Position numbers and translations under genes: made by a program. From the NCBI GenBank assembly GCA_021107945.1, contig JAIORV010000038.1:1-60919 (forward strand): 60,919 bases of DNA, in the 5' to 3' direction. This stretch comes from Vulcanimicrobiota bacterium (lineage in GTDB: Bacteria > Vulcanimicrobiota > JAJTBE01). This document shows positions 10,235 to 18,420 of this stretch, one piece after another (positions within the stretch are counted from its first letter, which is position 1; each line of letters starts with the position of its first letter). The notes beneath the pieces are model-generated. The model was not told the DNA's origin. It was given only the letters and a program-made list of their open reading frames with translations, and searched no databases.

Positions 10235-10274
10235 AGCGAAACAACGAGAAAACATTGTCCACTCGGGTTTCGCT
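10235..10274 (+). promoter_or_regulatory. Inverted repeat in the porin 5' leader
   Basis: AGCGAAAC (10235-10242) pairs with GTTTCGCT (10267-10274) across a 24-nt loop, ending about 50 nt before the porin start. It could be a stabilising 5' stem on an abundant outer-membrane protein mRNA. Inference only. Confidence 0.35.
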
Positions 10275-10326
10275 ATGTCGGTCATAGTCTGTTTCTTCCA
10301 AAAATAAAAAGGAGGAAAAAACTACT

Positions 10327-12882
10327 ATGAAACGACTGACATGGCTTGTGGCAATTGCGTTTGTTATTGTTATGATAGCACCCGTATTTGCCGCACCGCT
10401 GTTCCCCGACGTGCCTGAGAATCACTGGGCAAGGGATGCAGTGGCAGACTTGGCGGCCAAGGGAATAATCGAAGGTTATCCCGACGGCACATTCAAAGGC
10501 GACAGAGCAGCCACAAGGTGGGAAATGGCGATGGCACTGCAAAGATTCCTGGCTAAAATGGAAGCTGAGCATGCAAAATTCGCAACCAAAGCAGACCTTG
10601 AAGCTCTCAGAGCCCTTGTAAACAACTTGAAAGACGAGTTGGACGCTCTCGGAGTCAGAGTAAAGAATCTTGAAGAGAACGTGAGCGCTCTGGACAAGAG
10701 AGTTACCGAGCTCGAAAGAATCACATTCGAGGGTGACTTCACAACCCGCTTTGTTACAATCGGAATCCGCAACTCCGGACGTACAGGCACCGCCTGGAAT
10801 ACCGATGTTGGTGGAATAAACGCCGTCAACCCGGCTTCAATCGGCAAGATTGGAACAGTTGACCTGTTCAGCGGTCGTCCGTATGTCAACGGAGCAGGAT
10901 TCACCGCAAGAGCAAGACTGGGTGTAAAGGTAAAAGTTTCCAAAGATATGAATGCGGGAATTCGCTTTGCGGCATTCACTTCTATGGGAGACCGTTACAT
11001 CGACGCCTACTGGGGAGTTTCAGCACCTTCTCTCTCAAATGTATTCGCTGGCAATTCCGTAGGCTCCGCCCAGGATATTAACAACAGCCCCTGGACGAGA
11101 ATGACTCTCGACAACTTCTGGATAGAGCACAAACCCAGCAAGACCAATCTGATGGTTGGTTCTATCAACAAGACCAATATGGATGACTGTGTTCTCCAGA
11201 GAATTCCCAACCCGGGAATCGATGGTAGAGATGTCACCAAATATGCTGAGATGGAAGTCGGCGAGGTAAAGAAGGGTCGAGTTTCCACCCTGAAATATTG
11301 GGAAGATGACGACTCATACATTCCGTTCTACGGCATAAGAGTGAACGGTAAGACCAAGGTATTCACCAATATGGCATGGGAAGTCATGTACTCAAAGCTT
11401 CCCGATGATCCCACAGGAGTAAACAGGATTTTCGTCAATATGGCAGGAGTACAGAATGTCTCATCACTTGACAATCTTACAGCCCCCTATATGTTTGGCC
11501 TCAATCTTGATTGGAAGATAAAGGATAAAGGAAACATCAAACTCAATTTCATGAGAGTATCCGAGAACCTGAATAACGGGCAGTCAACAAACTCATTCGC
11601 AGGAGTACCCAACTTCCAGGATCTCAACGGCGACGGCAATACCGACTTTATAGCAATGAACGGCCGTGGAAATCTGTGGGCATGGACGGATCCCTGGAGC
11701 TACCGTAACACCGCCCGCAACAAGAGACCGATGAGATCCAATACAGATGTTGCTGCTACAATAGATCAGTTCATTTATCCATATATCAGTCAGCAGGGAC
11801 AGACCTCTTTTGGAATAAGTGTAAACTACAGATTTGACCCCAGTAATATCCGCGTTTCCGCCGCTTATGCAGGATCACAGTATAAGCCCAGCTTGGAATC
11901 AGGATTCACCGCCGATGGAAACCACTTCAGACTCGGCGTTGGCTGGACCAATAAAAAGAATAACCTGGATCTCGACCTGGAATATATAGCGACAGATCCT
12001 TACTACGATTCCTTCCAGCTTTATTATCCAAATGTTGGAAATATGGTCGAGGGTGGACTTCCCAATTGTATCGCCCTTTACGGAACTGCCTCTTCATCGC
12101 TTGAACTTCCGGTGTCATTTGCACCTATGTCAGGCAACTCATATCCAGGCATTGCATACCAACTTCACGATAGCTCGCTCTATCCCAACAACAGGAATGG
12201 CCTCCGCTTCGGTGGAGAGTTCCGCTTCCCCAATGGAAACGGCAGAATCAATCTCAGACTTGCATTCCTGGAGCAGAACCTGGCAACCGAACAGCACAGA
12301 GATGTCACAGGGCAGTACTTCGGTATGCAGCCCGGATTCATTGACTCAATGTTCGGTCGTCTCGCTGCCGATGCAAATACTGGCGCATACGAGACACCAA
12401 AGGGAAAGACATCCCATATCGGTGGTGGAATCGAGTATAAATTCGCTCCCAGCGCATTCAGTGCAGGAGTACAGTATGATAGCTACCATTATGGCAGAGA
12501 CTCCGGCTGGGCAAGCAATACTACCGTTGCAAGGACCAACGAAGTTGACCTTAGATACGACGTATTCAAGCTCGGACTGGCATACAAGATCTCCAGCAAG
12601 TTCACCCTAAACGGTGGATATGACTATGGAAGTATGACCGGTTACCACTCAGTGTTCGCCTGGGATTTCCCCGCTTACAACGCTGGCGACACCGTGGTTG
12701 ATACATACCAGTCAGTGCCTCACATCGGATTTGACTATGATCTGACGAAAGATACGACCTGGAATTTTGACACCAGATTCATAAACACAACCGACAAGCT
12801 GAGTGGCAATCGCACTGGAAACAATTCACCCCAGTCATATAACGGTCTTCAGCTAACAACAACATTCAAGTTGAAGTTCTAA
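10327..12882 (+). CDS. S-layer-homology (SLH) domain outer-membrane porin
   Basis: 851 aa. The ATG follows AAGGAGG. A Sec signal peptide (about 1-23, ending VFAAP) leads to one SLH domain (about 24-75: FPDVPENHWA, GIIEGYPDGTFKGDR, TRWEMA). A charged coiled-coil stalk (about 75-132) follows, then a long beta-barrel with alternating aromatic strands that ends in the terminal Phe typical of outer-membrane proteins (KLKF). SLH-porins of this type (OmpM/SlpA-like) attach the outer membrane to peptidoglycan-linked polymer and form diffusion channels. It is monocistronic: long gaps lie on both sides and a strong terminator follows. Clean codon use and strong expression signals suggest an abundant protein. 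Confidence 0.9.
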   Translation: MKRLTWLVAIAFVIVMIAPVFAAPLFPDVPENHWARDAVADLAAKGIIEGYPDGTFKGDRAATRWEMAMALQRFLAKMEAEHAKFATKADLEALRALVNNLKDELDALGVRVKNLEENVSALDKRVTELERITFEGDFTTRFVTIGIRNSGRTGTAWNTDVGGINAVNPASIGKIGTVDLFSGRPYVNGAGFTARARLGVKVKVSKDMNAGIRFAAFTSMGDRYIDAYWGVSAPSLSNVFAGNSVGSAQDINNSPWTRMTLDNFWIEHKPSKTNLMVGSINKTNMDDCVLQRIPNPGIDGRDVTKYAEMEVGEVKKGRVSTLKYWEDDDSYIPFYGIRVNGKTKVFTNMAWEVMYSKLPDDPTGVNRIFVNMAGVQNVSSLDNLTAPYMFGLNLDWKIKDKGNIKLNFMRVSENLNNGQSTNSFAGVPNFQDLNGDGNTDFIAMNGRGNLWAWTDPWSYRNTARNKRPMRSNTDVAATIDQFIYPYISQQGQTSFGISVNYRFDPSNIRVSAAYAGSQYKPSLESGFTADGNHFRLGVGWTNKKNNLDLDLEYIATDPYYDSFQLYYPNVGNMVEGGLPNCIALYGTASSSLELPVSFAPMSGNSYPGIAYQLHDSSLYPNNRNGLRFGGEFRFPNGNGRINLRLAFLEQNLATEQHRDVTGQYFGMQPGFIDSMFGRLAADANTGAYETPKGKTSHIGGGIEYKFAPSAFSAGVQYDSYHYGRDSGWASNTTVARTNEVDLRYDVFKLGLAYKISSKFTLNGGYDYGSMTGYHSVFAWDFPAYNAGDTVVDTYQSVPHIGFDYDLTKDTTWNFDTRFINTTDKLSGNRTGNNSPQSYNGLQLTTTFKLKF

Positions 12883-12974
12883 ACTAACTACGACTGGATT
12901 GGCGATATAATCAATCAGGGAATATAGCAAGGTCGCTCCTGAACGATTGTGTCCAGAGACTAACATAAAACACA

Positions 12975-13003
12975 AAGCCCCCGGGGAATCTCGGGGGCTT
13001 TTT
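12975..13003 (+). terminator. Rho-independent terminator of the porin gene
   Basis: Perfect 9-bp stem AAGCCCCCG (12975-12983) / CGGGGGCTT (12992-13000) with an 8-nt loop, running into a five-T tract. It lies about 95 bp after the porin stop. Confidence 0.9.
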
Positions 13004-13009
13004 ACGTCA

Positions 13010-13590
13010 AAAGATATAAAATATCATAATCCCGGATAATGCTTTTGAACTCAACGCAGAGATCGCGGAGGTCGCAGAGAGCTTGTAATGTCGAGGGGAC
13101 ATTGTTAATTAATCGCATGGATATTCAGGCATTCTCCGATATAATTTTAGATTGGCGAGAAATGGATTCTATTATTGGCAAAAAGCTTAAGCTATTTCTC
13201 CAAATAGTGTTGTTATTTGGGTGGCGGGACGCCGCAGATCAAGAAGGCTAATACTTATTAGAGATAGCTTAAACCTTTTATTAGAATAAACCCCCGGTTT
13301 GTCCCATTAGAATACCCCAGAATACCTCTCAGTTTGTCCCATTAGAATACCCCCCGGTTTGTCCCATTAGATTAACCCCCGGTTTTAACCGGGGGAAAGA
13401 AAGGAATCCCACCCCTTTTACATTTTTAGCCACTTCAGTGGCTTCCCTTATAAGGAATGCAGGCTTGTTTAAGTATGACATTTTACAAGGCCGTCTTCCA
13501 ATAAGGAAGGGCATCTTCCATTAAAATAGAACATCAAGATCAAGGCCGAATAATAACTGTGAAAACTTTGAAGAAAAAGAGCAACAAGCT
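13010..13590. repeat. Repeat-rich gap between the porin and the first U32 gene
   Basis: No gene is seen. It holds an R1 repeat (CAACGCAGAGATCGCGGAG, about 13051) and a partial R3 element (13219-13237). It also holds a short array with GTTTGTCCCATTAGAATAC-type units at about 13297, 13332 and 13357, and a perfect palindrome CCCCCGGTT/AACCGGGGG (13376-13395). A paired AAGGAAGGGCATCTTCCATT motif (about 13502) recurs near 15638. Confidence 0.6.
13291..13373 (+). repeat. Short array of GTTTGTCCCATTAGA units
   Basis: Three copies of a roughly 24-34 bp unit containing GGTTTGTCCCATTAGAATACC or a close variant, at about 13291, 13327 and 13351. Spacing is irregular and there is no spacer diversity, so this is not CRISPR. 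Confidence 0.7.
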
Positions 13591-14415
13591 ATGAAATATA
13601 ATAATCTTGTCATATCCACCAGAATAAACGACCGGGTGCTTGTGAGCTTCGCGGCAAACAGGAGAGAGGTAAACGGCATAATAATTGGAGATCCCTTCTG
13701 CCTTGCCCGGGCAAGAATAAAGCTTTTTGACATACCCCGACTTGCAGGCGAGGCAAAGAGAGCAAACCTGCTTGTATCTTACCGGACGCCGGTATATCTG
13801 ACCTCCCGGAATCTCGACAACACGGTGTCTCTTATAGAAAGCATGGTCAGGGATAGTGTTGTGGATGAAGTCAGGATCCAGGACATTGGACTTTTACATC
13901 GTCTTCAAAAAATTTCCCGGTCAAAAATAAAGCTCACCTGGAGCATTTATGGTAGTCAGAGGGAGTTCCCCGGTATGGATATCCCCATAAACCAGGCTCA
14001 GGTCGATTTCCTCAAATCAAAGGGAATCCAAAGCTTCGAGGTAACATCGGCTGTCGCATACAGCATACTTACAAACAAGTATCCGCTTGACTTCAATATG
14101 CAGGTATATCATTATAAGTATGACCCCGTATCTTTTTCCCGACGATGTTATACGGAAGAATATGCGGGGCATTGCAGAAGGGAATTCGATGACGCCGACA
14201 CGAACCTCCCTTGCGACGAGGTATATTATCTCCAGGACGAGGAGAAAAAGGGAATGAAGTATGTTATGGAGGGGCACAGGATACTGGAGTTTCCCGATCC
14301 GGAAGAATTCAGGGAATTGATTGACTCGAACATGGAAATAGATACTCTTGTTCTCGAAGGGAATGAAATAGGGGAGATAAATGATATGATAGGGATGCTG
14401 ACGGATAACGGGTAG
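13591..14415 (+). CDS. U32-family protein, UbiV-like
   Basis: 274 aa, no signal peptide. The U32 (TIM-barrel-like) fold is suggested by the order of motifs shared with UbiV of O2-independent ubiquinone synthesis. GDPFC (Cys37) aligns with the LGEAVC motif of UbiV. A Tyr/Arg-rich SRRCYTEEYAGHC segment (Cys186, Cys195) and NLPC (Cys208) match the position of UbiV's other cluster ligands. Four cysteines would bind a [4Fe-4S] cluster. U32 proteins act in tRNA/rRNA or quinone hydroxylation using prephenate or unknown donors; the substrate here is unknown. A second U32 gene lies 2.9 kb downstream (17277). The last codons sit in an ACGGATAACGG repeat. Confidence 0.7.
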   Translation: MKYNNLVISTRINDRVLVSFAANRREVNGIIIGDPFCLARARIKLFDIPRLAGEAKRANLLVSYRTPVYLTSRNLDNTVSLIESMVRDSVVDEVRIQDIGLLHRLQKISRSKIKLTWSIYGSQREFPGMDIPINQAQVDFLKSKGIQSFEVTSAVAYSILTNKYPLDFNMQVYHYKYDPVSFSRRCYTEEYAGHCRREFDDADTNLPCDEVYYLQDEEKKGMKYVMEGHRILEFPDPEEFRELIDSNMEIDTLVLEGNEIGEINDMIGMLTDNG

Positions 14416-14427
14416 CGGAGGCCGGAT

Positions 14428-14454
14428 CTGTAGGAGGGACGTCCCCGTCCCGAT
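14428..14454 (+). repeat. R2 repeat
   Basis: CTGTAGGAGGGACGTCCC core, starting 12 bp after the U32 gene stop. Confidence 0.8.
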
Positions 14455-14507
14455 ATATGGATTACGGAAGTCGGAGGTGAAGGTATCGAGAAACCTCAAC
14501 ATTCCGG

Positions 14508-14993
14508 TTATTTCCCATTTTCCTTTTCATGTTTTACAGTTCTTGCTTTTAAAAATATAATTACATCTTTCATATAGAGCTTCAGGAAATTCGGCGGTAC
14601 AGGCTCAAAATTTGATGTTATATAGTCCATCTGCTTGCTATCAAGAGTCTTCTCAATTTTTTGCGAGGTCTTACCGGTCAATTTTTCCATCTTCTCACGG
14701 TCATCAAGATGCTCCTTGATCAAGACCAAATGAGATAAAATCTTTCTTGCCTGTTCAGGTGAAATCGCAAGTTGGCTGTTTTCATCCATCCTCATTATTC
14801 CGTCGAGCAATTCGCCGAGGGTTAGCTTTCTGTAGGCATTGGTATCCCTGAATGTTATTGTCTTTTTGATTCTTGATATTCCAAACATAGTAATAGAAAT
14901 AACAAAAATCGAAATTAAAACAACATACAGAGTAGGAAATTTCCTGACTTGTTTTTTGGTTCTTCTCTTTTTTGCAGGTGTTTTCTTCATCAT
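14508..14993 (-). CDS. Small single-pass membrane protein of unknown function
   Basis: About 161 aa from the ATG at 14993 (a second ATG follows at once). The open frame extends further upstream to 15077, but that part is poorly supported. It has a Lys/Arg-rich N-terminus (KKTPAKKRRTKK), one hydrophobic segment (about residues 20-40 from this start), and a soluble helical C-domain of about 115 residues, with positive residues inside and the soluble part probably outside. I recognise no family. It is transcribed convergently towards the first U32 gene. Confidence 0.55.
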   Translation of the reverse strand: MMKKTPAKKRRTKKQVRKFPTLYVVLISIFVISITMFGISRIKKTITFRDTNAYRKLTLGELLDGIMRMDENSQLAISPEQARKILSHLVLIKEHLDDREKMEKLTGKTSQKIEKTLDSKQMDYITSNFEPVPPNFLKLYMKDVIIFLKARTVKHEKENGK

Positions 14994-15348
14994 AGTATTA
15001 CCATGTATTAACGTTTTTATTAACCACAGAGTTCGTCTGATAGAAGAGGGAGAATGGGATCCGGCTCTGCAATCCATAATTCATCTTCAGTTCTTCATTA
15101 CCCTTTATGTCCTTTGCAGATTTGGGGTGAGAAACCAAATCCACATTCCGCCCTCCGCTTTCCTGATTTCCTGATTTCCTTAGAGGTAAAGTTTATTATT
15201 TCCTTATCGGGAAGCCACTGAAGTGGCTACGGATTTGAAATCGAGACAGGGAGATTGGGATTCCTTTTATCCCCCCGGATAAAATCCCTAATCTTTATAT
15301 ACAATTTTTGGGATGGAGTGAATTGGCCGATAATCATATCAATTTTTG

Positions 15349-15447
15349 TGTCATCCTGAGCGGAATACGATCTTTTCCTTTCCCGGATAAAACATGGCAA
15401 GAACAGACATATACTTGCCTCCGATTTATCCCACAGCGAAGGATCTC
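15349..15447 (+). repeat. 99-bp dispersed element, copy A
   Basis: Begins TGTCATCCTGAGCGGAATAC and ends CCCACAGCGAAGGATCTC; 99 bp. Copies of the same length lie at 15517-15615 (-), 40875-40973 (+), 60263-60361 (+) and 60743-60840 (-). Confidence 0.85.
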
Positions 15448-15516
15448 ATCCCCGGGGATCTACTTCAGAATAATCCTCTTTTTTATCAAGACCTGCTCCA
15501 TTAAACAATCAGGGCC

Positions 15517-15615
15517 GAGATTCTTCGCTGTGTCAATCACGAGCATCAAGAAAATTTTATCTTTAAGAAAATCATCGGATTAAAGCAACTCATTCTTGAT
15601 CCGCTCAGAATGACA
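15517..15615 (-). repeat. 99-bp dispersed element, copy E
   Basis: On the minus strand it begins TGTCATTCTGAGCGGATC and ends CACAGCGAAGAATCTC; 99 bp. It is inverted relative to copy A, 69 bp away. Confidence 0.8.
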
Positions 15616-15862
15616 ATTTGCAAGGCTTTTTTCAATAAGGAAGGACATCTTCCATTGGAATAGAGCATCAAAATCAAGGCTGAAAGGTCATCAAGATGAA
15701 GGCAGAATAAATGTCATCAAAGATTAGATAAAATCCGGGGGTTAATCTCATGGGATGAACTGTAGGGTAGATCTCATGAAAACATATCCTGTATTCCACA
15801 TTCCGCCCTCCGCTTTCCTGATTTCCTAATTTCCTAAGAGGTAAACTTCGCGCTTTCCTCAT

Positions 15863-15890
15863 TGGACAAATGCGGAATTATTACTATAAT
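15863..15890 (+). promoter_or_regulatory. Sigma70-type promoter for the PQQ-propeller gene
   Basis: -35 TGGACA (15863-15868, five of six) and -10 TATAAT (15885-15890, six of six) with a 16-bp spacer. The expected start is near 15897, about 50 nt before the gene's ATG. Confidence 0.65.
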
Positions 15891-15947
15891 ATAAATAACA
15901 GTATTTAACAGAGAAATAAAAGGTTACTTCATCAACCGGAGTTTGTT

Positions 15948-17108
15948 ATGAAAATTACGGATAAGCGACAAAAATTTGTGAAAATTGCAATAGCTCTCGC
16001 AATTATATTTGTTATTCTGCTTGCAATCGATATGCTGCGAAGAATGGAGTATAACCCTTTTTTCAGGAATAAATCTCCCATTCCGTGGTCATCTTTCAGG
16101 AAAGATCACAACCGCAGGGGTTACTCCAACACAGTACAATTAAGGGAAATGACCTTGCAATGGAAATTCAGCGGTGATCATGAGTTCCTTTCCTCGCCCG
16201 CGATAGGACCCGACGGGGTTATATATATCGGTTGTGATGACGATCATTTGTATGCCATATACCCCACCGGCGCGTTGAAGTGGAGAGTCAAAGTCGGTGA
16301 CAATTTAATTTCTTCCCCGGCTGTTGACATCCGGGGAAATGTCTTCATTGGAAGTGAGGACGGCAATATATATGCCGTGTCAAAAGACGGGGAGATTTTG
16401 TGGAAATTCAAAACCGGGGGATATGTGCATTCTTCTCCGATAATTTACAAAGGCACGATATATGTCGGCTCCAATGATGGTTTTTTGTACGCCCTTGATC
16501 AGAACGGCAAGCTGAAATGGAAATTCCAGGGGAAAGGTAAGATTTACTCATCGCCCTCTGTTGACAGGAAGAACAGGATATATTTTGCCGACACATCGGG
16601 ATTTCTCTACTCGGTCAACAGGAGTGGAAACCTTATGTGGAAATATGACCTGGGACATCCCGTGTATTCATCCCCTGCCATCACACACTGGAACGATATC
16701 GTAATAGGATGCGATGATGGCAAGGTCTATCGATTCTCCGGCAGCGGGAAGCTTCTCTGGACATTTCAGACTCAGGGAGTCATAAGATCTTCCCCGGCAA
16801 TAGACGGAGCGGGGAATATCTACGTAGGCTCATATGACCGTTCTTTTTACGCAATCGACCGAAAGGGGAAACTTCTCTGGAAAACCAAAACCGACGGGGA
16901 GGTCGAATCCTCCGCGGCAATAACAGGCGACAGGACAATAATATTCGGTTGCAACGACGGGACACTGTATGGCCTGGATCATGAGGGAAACACCTTGTGG
17001 GAATTTTCTGCGCTTTCGGATATTACATCATCTCCGGCGTTGGGAGATCAGTTTGTCGTGGTGGGATGCGAGGACAACAGCGTGTATTGTTTTCACAAGG
17101 TGAAGTGA
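15948..17108 (+). CDS. Membrane-anchored PQQ-like beta-propeller protein
   Basis: 386 aa. The ATG follows CCGGAG. One N-terminal transmembrane segment (about 11-30, IAIALAIIFVILLAI) anchors a propeller of about eight PQQ/BamB-type repeats. The repeats have the pattern SSPAI...G.IYIG..DG.LYAI...G.L.WK, with Trp-docking residues regularly spaced, and start at about residue 60. The repeat pattern is complete through the C-terminus. Such proteins sit on the outer face of the inner membrane and act as scaffolds or, rarely, quinoprotein enzymes. No quinoprotein catalytic motif is recognisable, so a structural or binding role is more likely. It has its own promoter and lies between the two U32 genes. 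Confidence 0.8.
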   Translation: MKITDKRQKFVKIAIALAIIFVILLAIDMLRRMEYNPFFRNKSPIPWSSFRKDHNRRGYSNTVQLREMTLQWKFSGDHEFLSSPAIGPDGVIYIGCDDDHLYAIYPTGALKWRVKVGDNLISSPAVDIRGNVFIGSEDGNIYAVSKDGEILWKFKTGGYVHSSPIIYKGTIYVGSNDGFLYALDQNGKLKWKFQGKGKIYSSPSVDRKNRIYFADTSGFLYSVNRSGNLMWKYDLGHPVYSSPAITHWNDIVIGCDDGKVYRFSGSGKLLWTFQTQGVIRSSPAIDGAGNIYVGSYDRSFYAIDRKGKLLWKTKTDGEVESSAAITGDRTIIFGCNDGTLYGLDHEGNTLWEFSALSDITSSPALGDQFVVVGCEDNSVYCFHKVK

Positions 17109-17149
17109 GGGCTCGGAAGTCGGAATCCCATTCACCACAGAGGTCGGAT

Positions 17150-17176
17150 CTGTAGGAGGGACGTCCCCGTCCCGAT
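17150..17176 (+). repeat. R2 repeat
   Basis: CTGTAGGAGGGACGTCCC core, 42 bp after the propeller gene stop, preceded by CCACAGAGGTCGGAT. Confidence 0.8.
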
Positions 17177-17276
17177 AAGGAAATCAGGATAACGCAGGCC
17201 TGATGTGTTTATTCATCGTAGTGAAATCGAAAAATCTATACGATTGAAAAACAAAAATAATTATACAGGTGATAAT

Positions 17277-18302
17277 ATGAAACTGATAGTCGGATCCCGC
17301 GGCAACCTTAACAGCACACGGGCGATAATTGAGGGAACCGGTGGAAAAATTGATGAGGTTTATCTGTCGGTAAAAAATTCAAGGTTTGGATCGGGCAGAA
17401 ATTACGTTCACGAGGTTGATATTTCCGAGATTGCCCGGCAGGTTGAAATTGCAAGGAAACACGATGTTCACATTTCCCCTGCGTTCAATACTGTATGCTT
17501 CGGGGTGCAGAAATTTAACGATAGTTTTCGAAATGAATTTGCAAATCTCATCAGCGACCTCCGGGAAGTCGGCATTGACAGGATTATCATCTCGGATCCT
17601 TATTTAATGGAGATTGTCCGGGATAAATTTCCCGATATAAAAATAATAGTCTCGGTATTTTCCGAGGTTGACTCCATAAACAGGCTGAAATTCTATAACG
17701 ATTTGGGTGTTGACAGAATTGTTATTCCTCACGAGTTAAATCGAAATTTGGAAAAACTAAAAAGATTTGTTGAAGTGTCAAAATGTGACCTGGAACTTCT
17801 CCTGAACCTGGGTTGCTCCCACTATTGCGCCCGGGGCGACACGCACTCCATGTTCACGGGGCATTATGTGGGCGAGATGAGGAAAAAGGTGATGGGGGAC
17901 TGTTACAATGCATATTGCAGCCGTTATAAGCTCAACCACCCGTCCGATTTCCTTTCCCAGGACTGGATTCGTCCCGAGGACATTTACCGTTACGAGGAAA
18001 TCGGGATAGAATATTTCAAGATTGCAGGAAGAGCGACATCCACATCCCGGGTTATTAAAACGACAAATGCATACCTTGACAGGAGTTATGAAGGTAATAT
18101 TTTCGAGCTGATATCAACATATTACCCATTTACAGACAGAGTAGAAGAACAGAGAAACCCAAACCCCGATTCGAAGAAAGGCAACCCCCTATACATCCCA
18201 AACAAAAAACTCGATGAGATAATGGATATATTATATGAATGCGGACACAGGTGCGACGAATGCAACAGGTGCGAGTCTTTGTTCAATTCTCTTATATCGT
18301 GA
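17277..18302 (+). CDS. U32-family protein, UbiU-like
   Basis: 341 aa from the ATG at 17277, chosen over an in-frame ATG at 17205 because AGGTGAT precedes it and MKLIVGSRGN begins the typical U32 first strand. Conserved features: an early strand (VYLSVKNSRFG), a middle IIISDPYLMEIV segment where UbiU has ILADLAMLEY, and a cysteine set in NLGCSHYCARGD and GDCYNAYC that fits a [4Fe-4S] site. The C-terminal tail has a further C-x3-C-x2-C-x2-C run (CGHRCDECNRC), which suggests a second metal site. The substrate is unknown. With the UbiV-like gene at 13591 it could form a two-subunit U32 hydroxylase; RNA modification is an alternative. Confidence 0.7.
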   Translation: MKLIVGSRGNLNSTRAIIEGTGGKIDEVYLSVKNSRFGSGRNYVHEVDISEIARQVEIARKHDVHISPAFNTVCFGVQKFNDSFRNEFANLISDLREVGIDRIIISDPYLMEIVRDKFPDIKIIVSVFSEVDSINRLKFYNDLGVDRIVIPHELNRNLEKLKRFVEVSKCDLELLLNLGCSHYCARGDTHSMFTGHYVGEMRKKVMGDCYNAYCSRYKLNHPSDFLSQDWIRPEDIYRYEEIGIEYFKIAGRATSTSRVIKTTNAYLDRSYEGNIFELISTYYPFTDRVEEQRNPNPDSKKGNPLYIPNKKLDEIMDILYECGHRCDECNRCESLFNSLIS

Positions 18303-18420
18303 TTGTATTTTATTCAACGCAGAAGCCTGCCCTGCCTGCTCTGAATTTATTTCAGGCAACTCGTTTCAGGACGGGTTCAGGATGACTGGAAGAGGTCTGA
18401 ATAGTTTCGTTTAGATTATA

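Larger units (their letters stand above)
9540..10326. other. Long gap upstream of the SLH porin: repeats and probable leader
   Basis: No convincing gene. The gap holds a GC-rich repeat (about 9588-9640), a GGGCGGTTGCCCTCCGCGGC palindromic repeat (about 9819), and a GCGGGTTTTTAAACCCGC palindrome near 9900. It also has a 14-bp tandem (GGTTTGAGCTACGA, 9998-10033, 2.6 copies), an AAGGAGG at 10151 followed only by a 4-codon frame, and an 8-bp inverted repeat just before the porin gene. Confidence 0.5.
14994..15947. repeat. Repeat-rich gap with two 99-bp elements in opposite orientation
   Basis: No gene is seen. It carries 99-bp elements at 15349-15447 (+) and 15517-15615 (-). Two copies of CATTCCGCCCTCCGCTTTCC occur at about 15145 and 15799, plus a GAAGCCACTGAAGTGGCTAC hairpin near 15210. 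A promoter for the downstream propeller gene lies at its right end. Confidence 0.6.

Noticed and set aside
13039-13251. 70-codon plus-strand frame before the first U32 gene
   Set aside because: Made of R1 and R3 repeat sequence.
17205-17276. Upstream ATG of the second U32 gene
   Set aside because: No ribosome site; AGGTGAT precedes the ATG at 17277, and the family N-terminus begins there.
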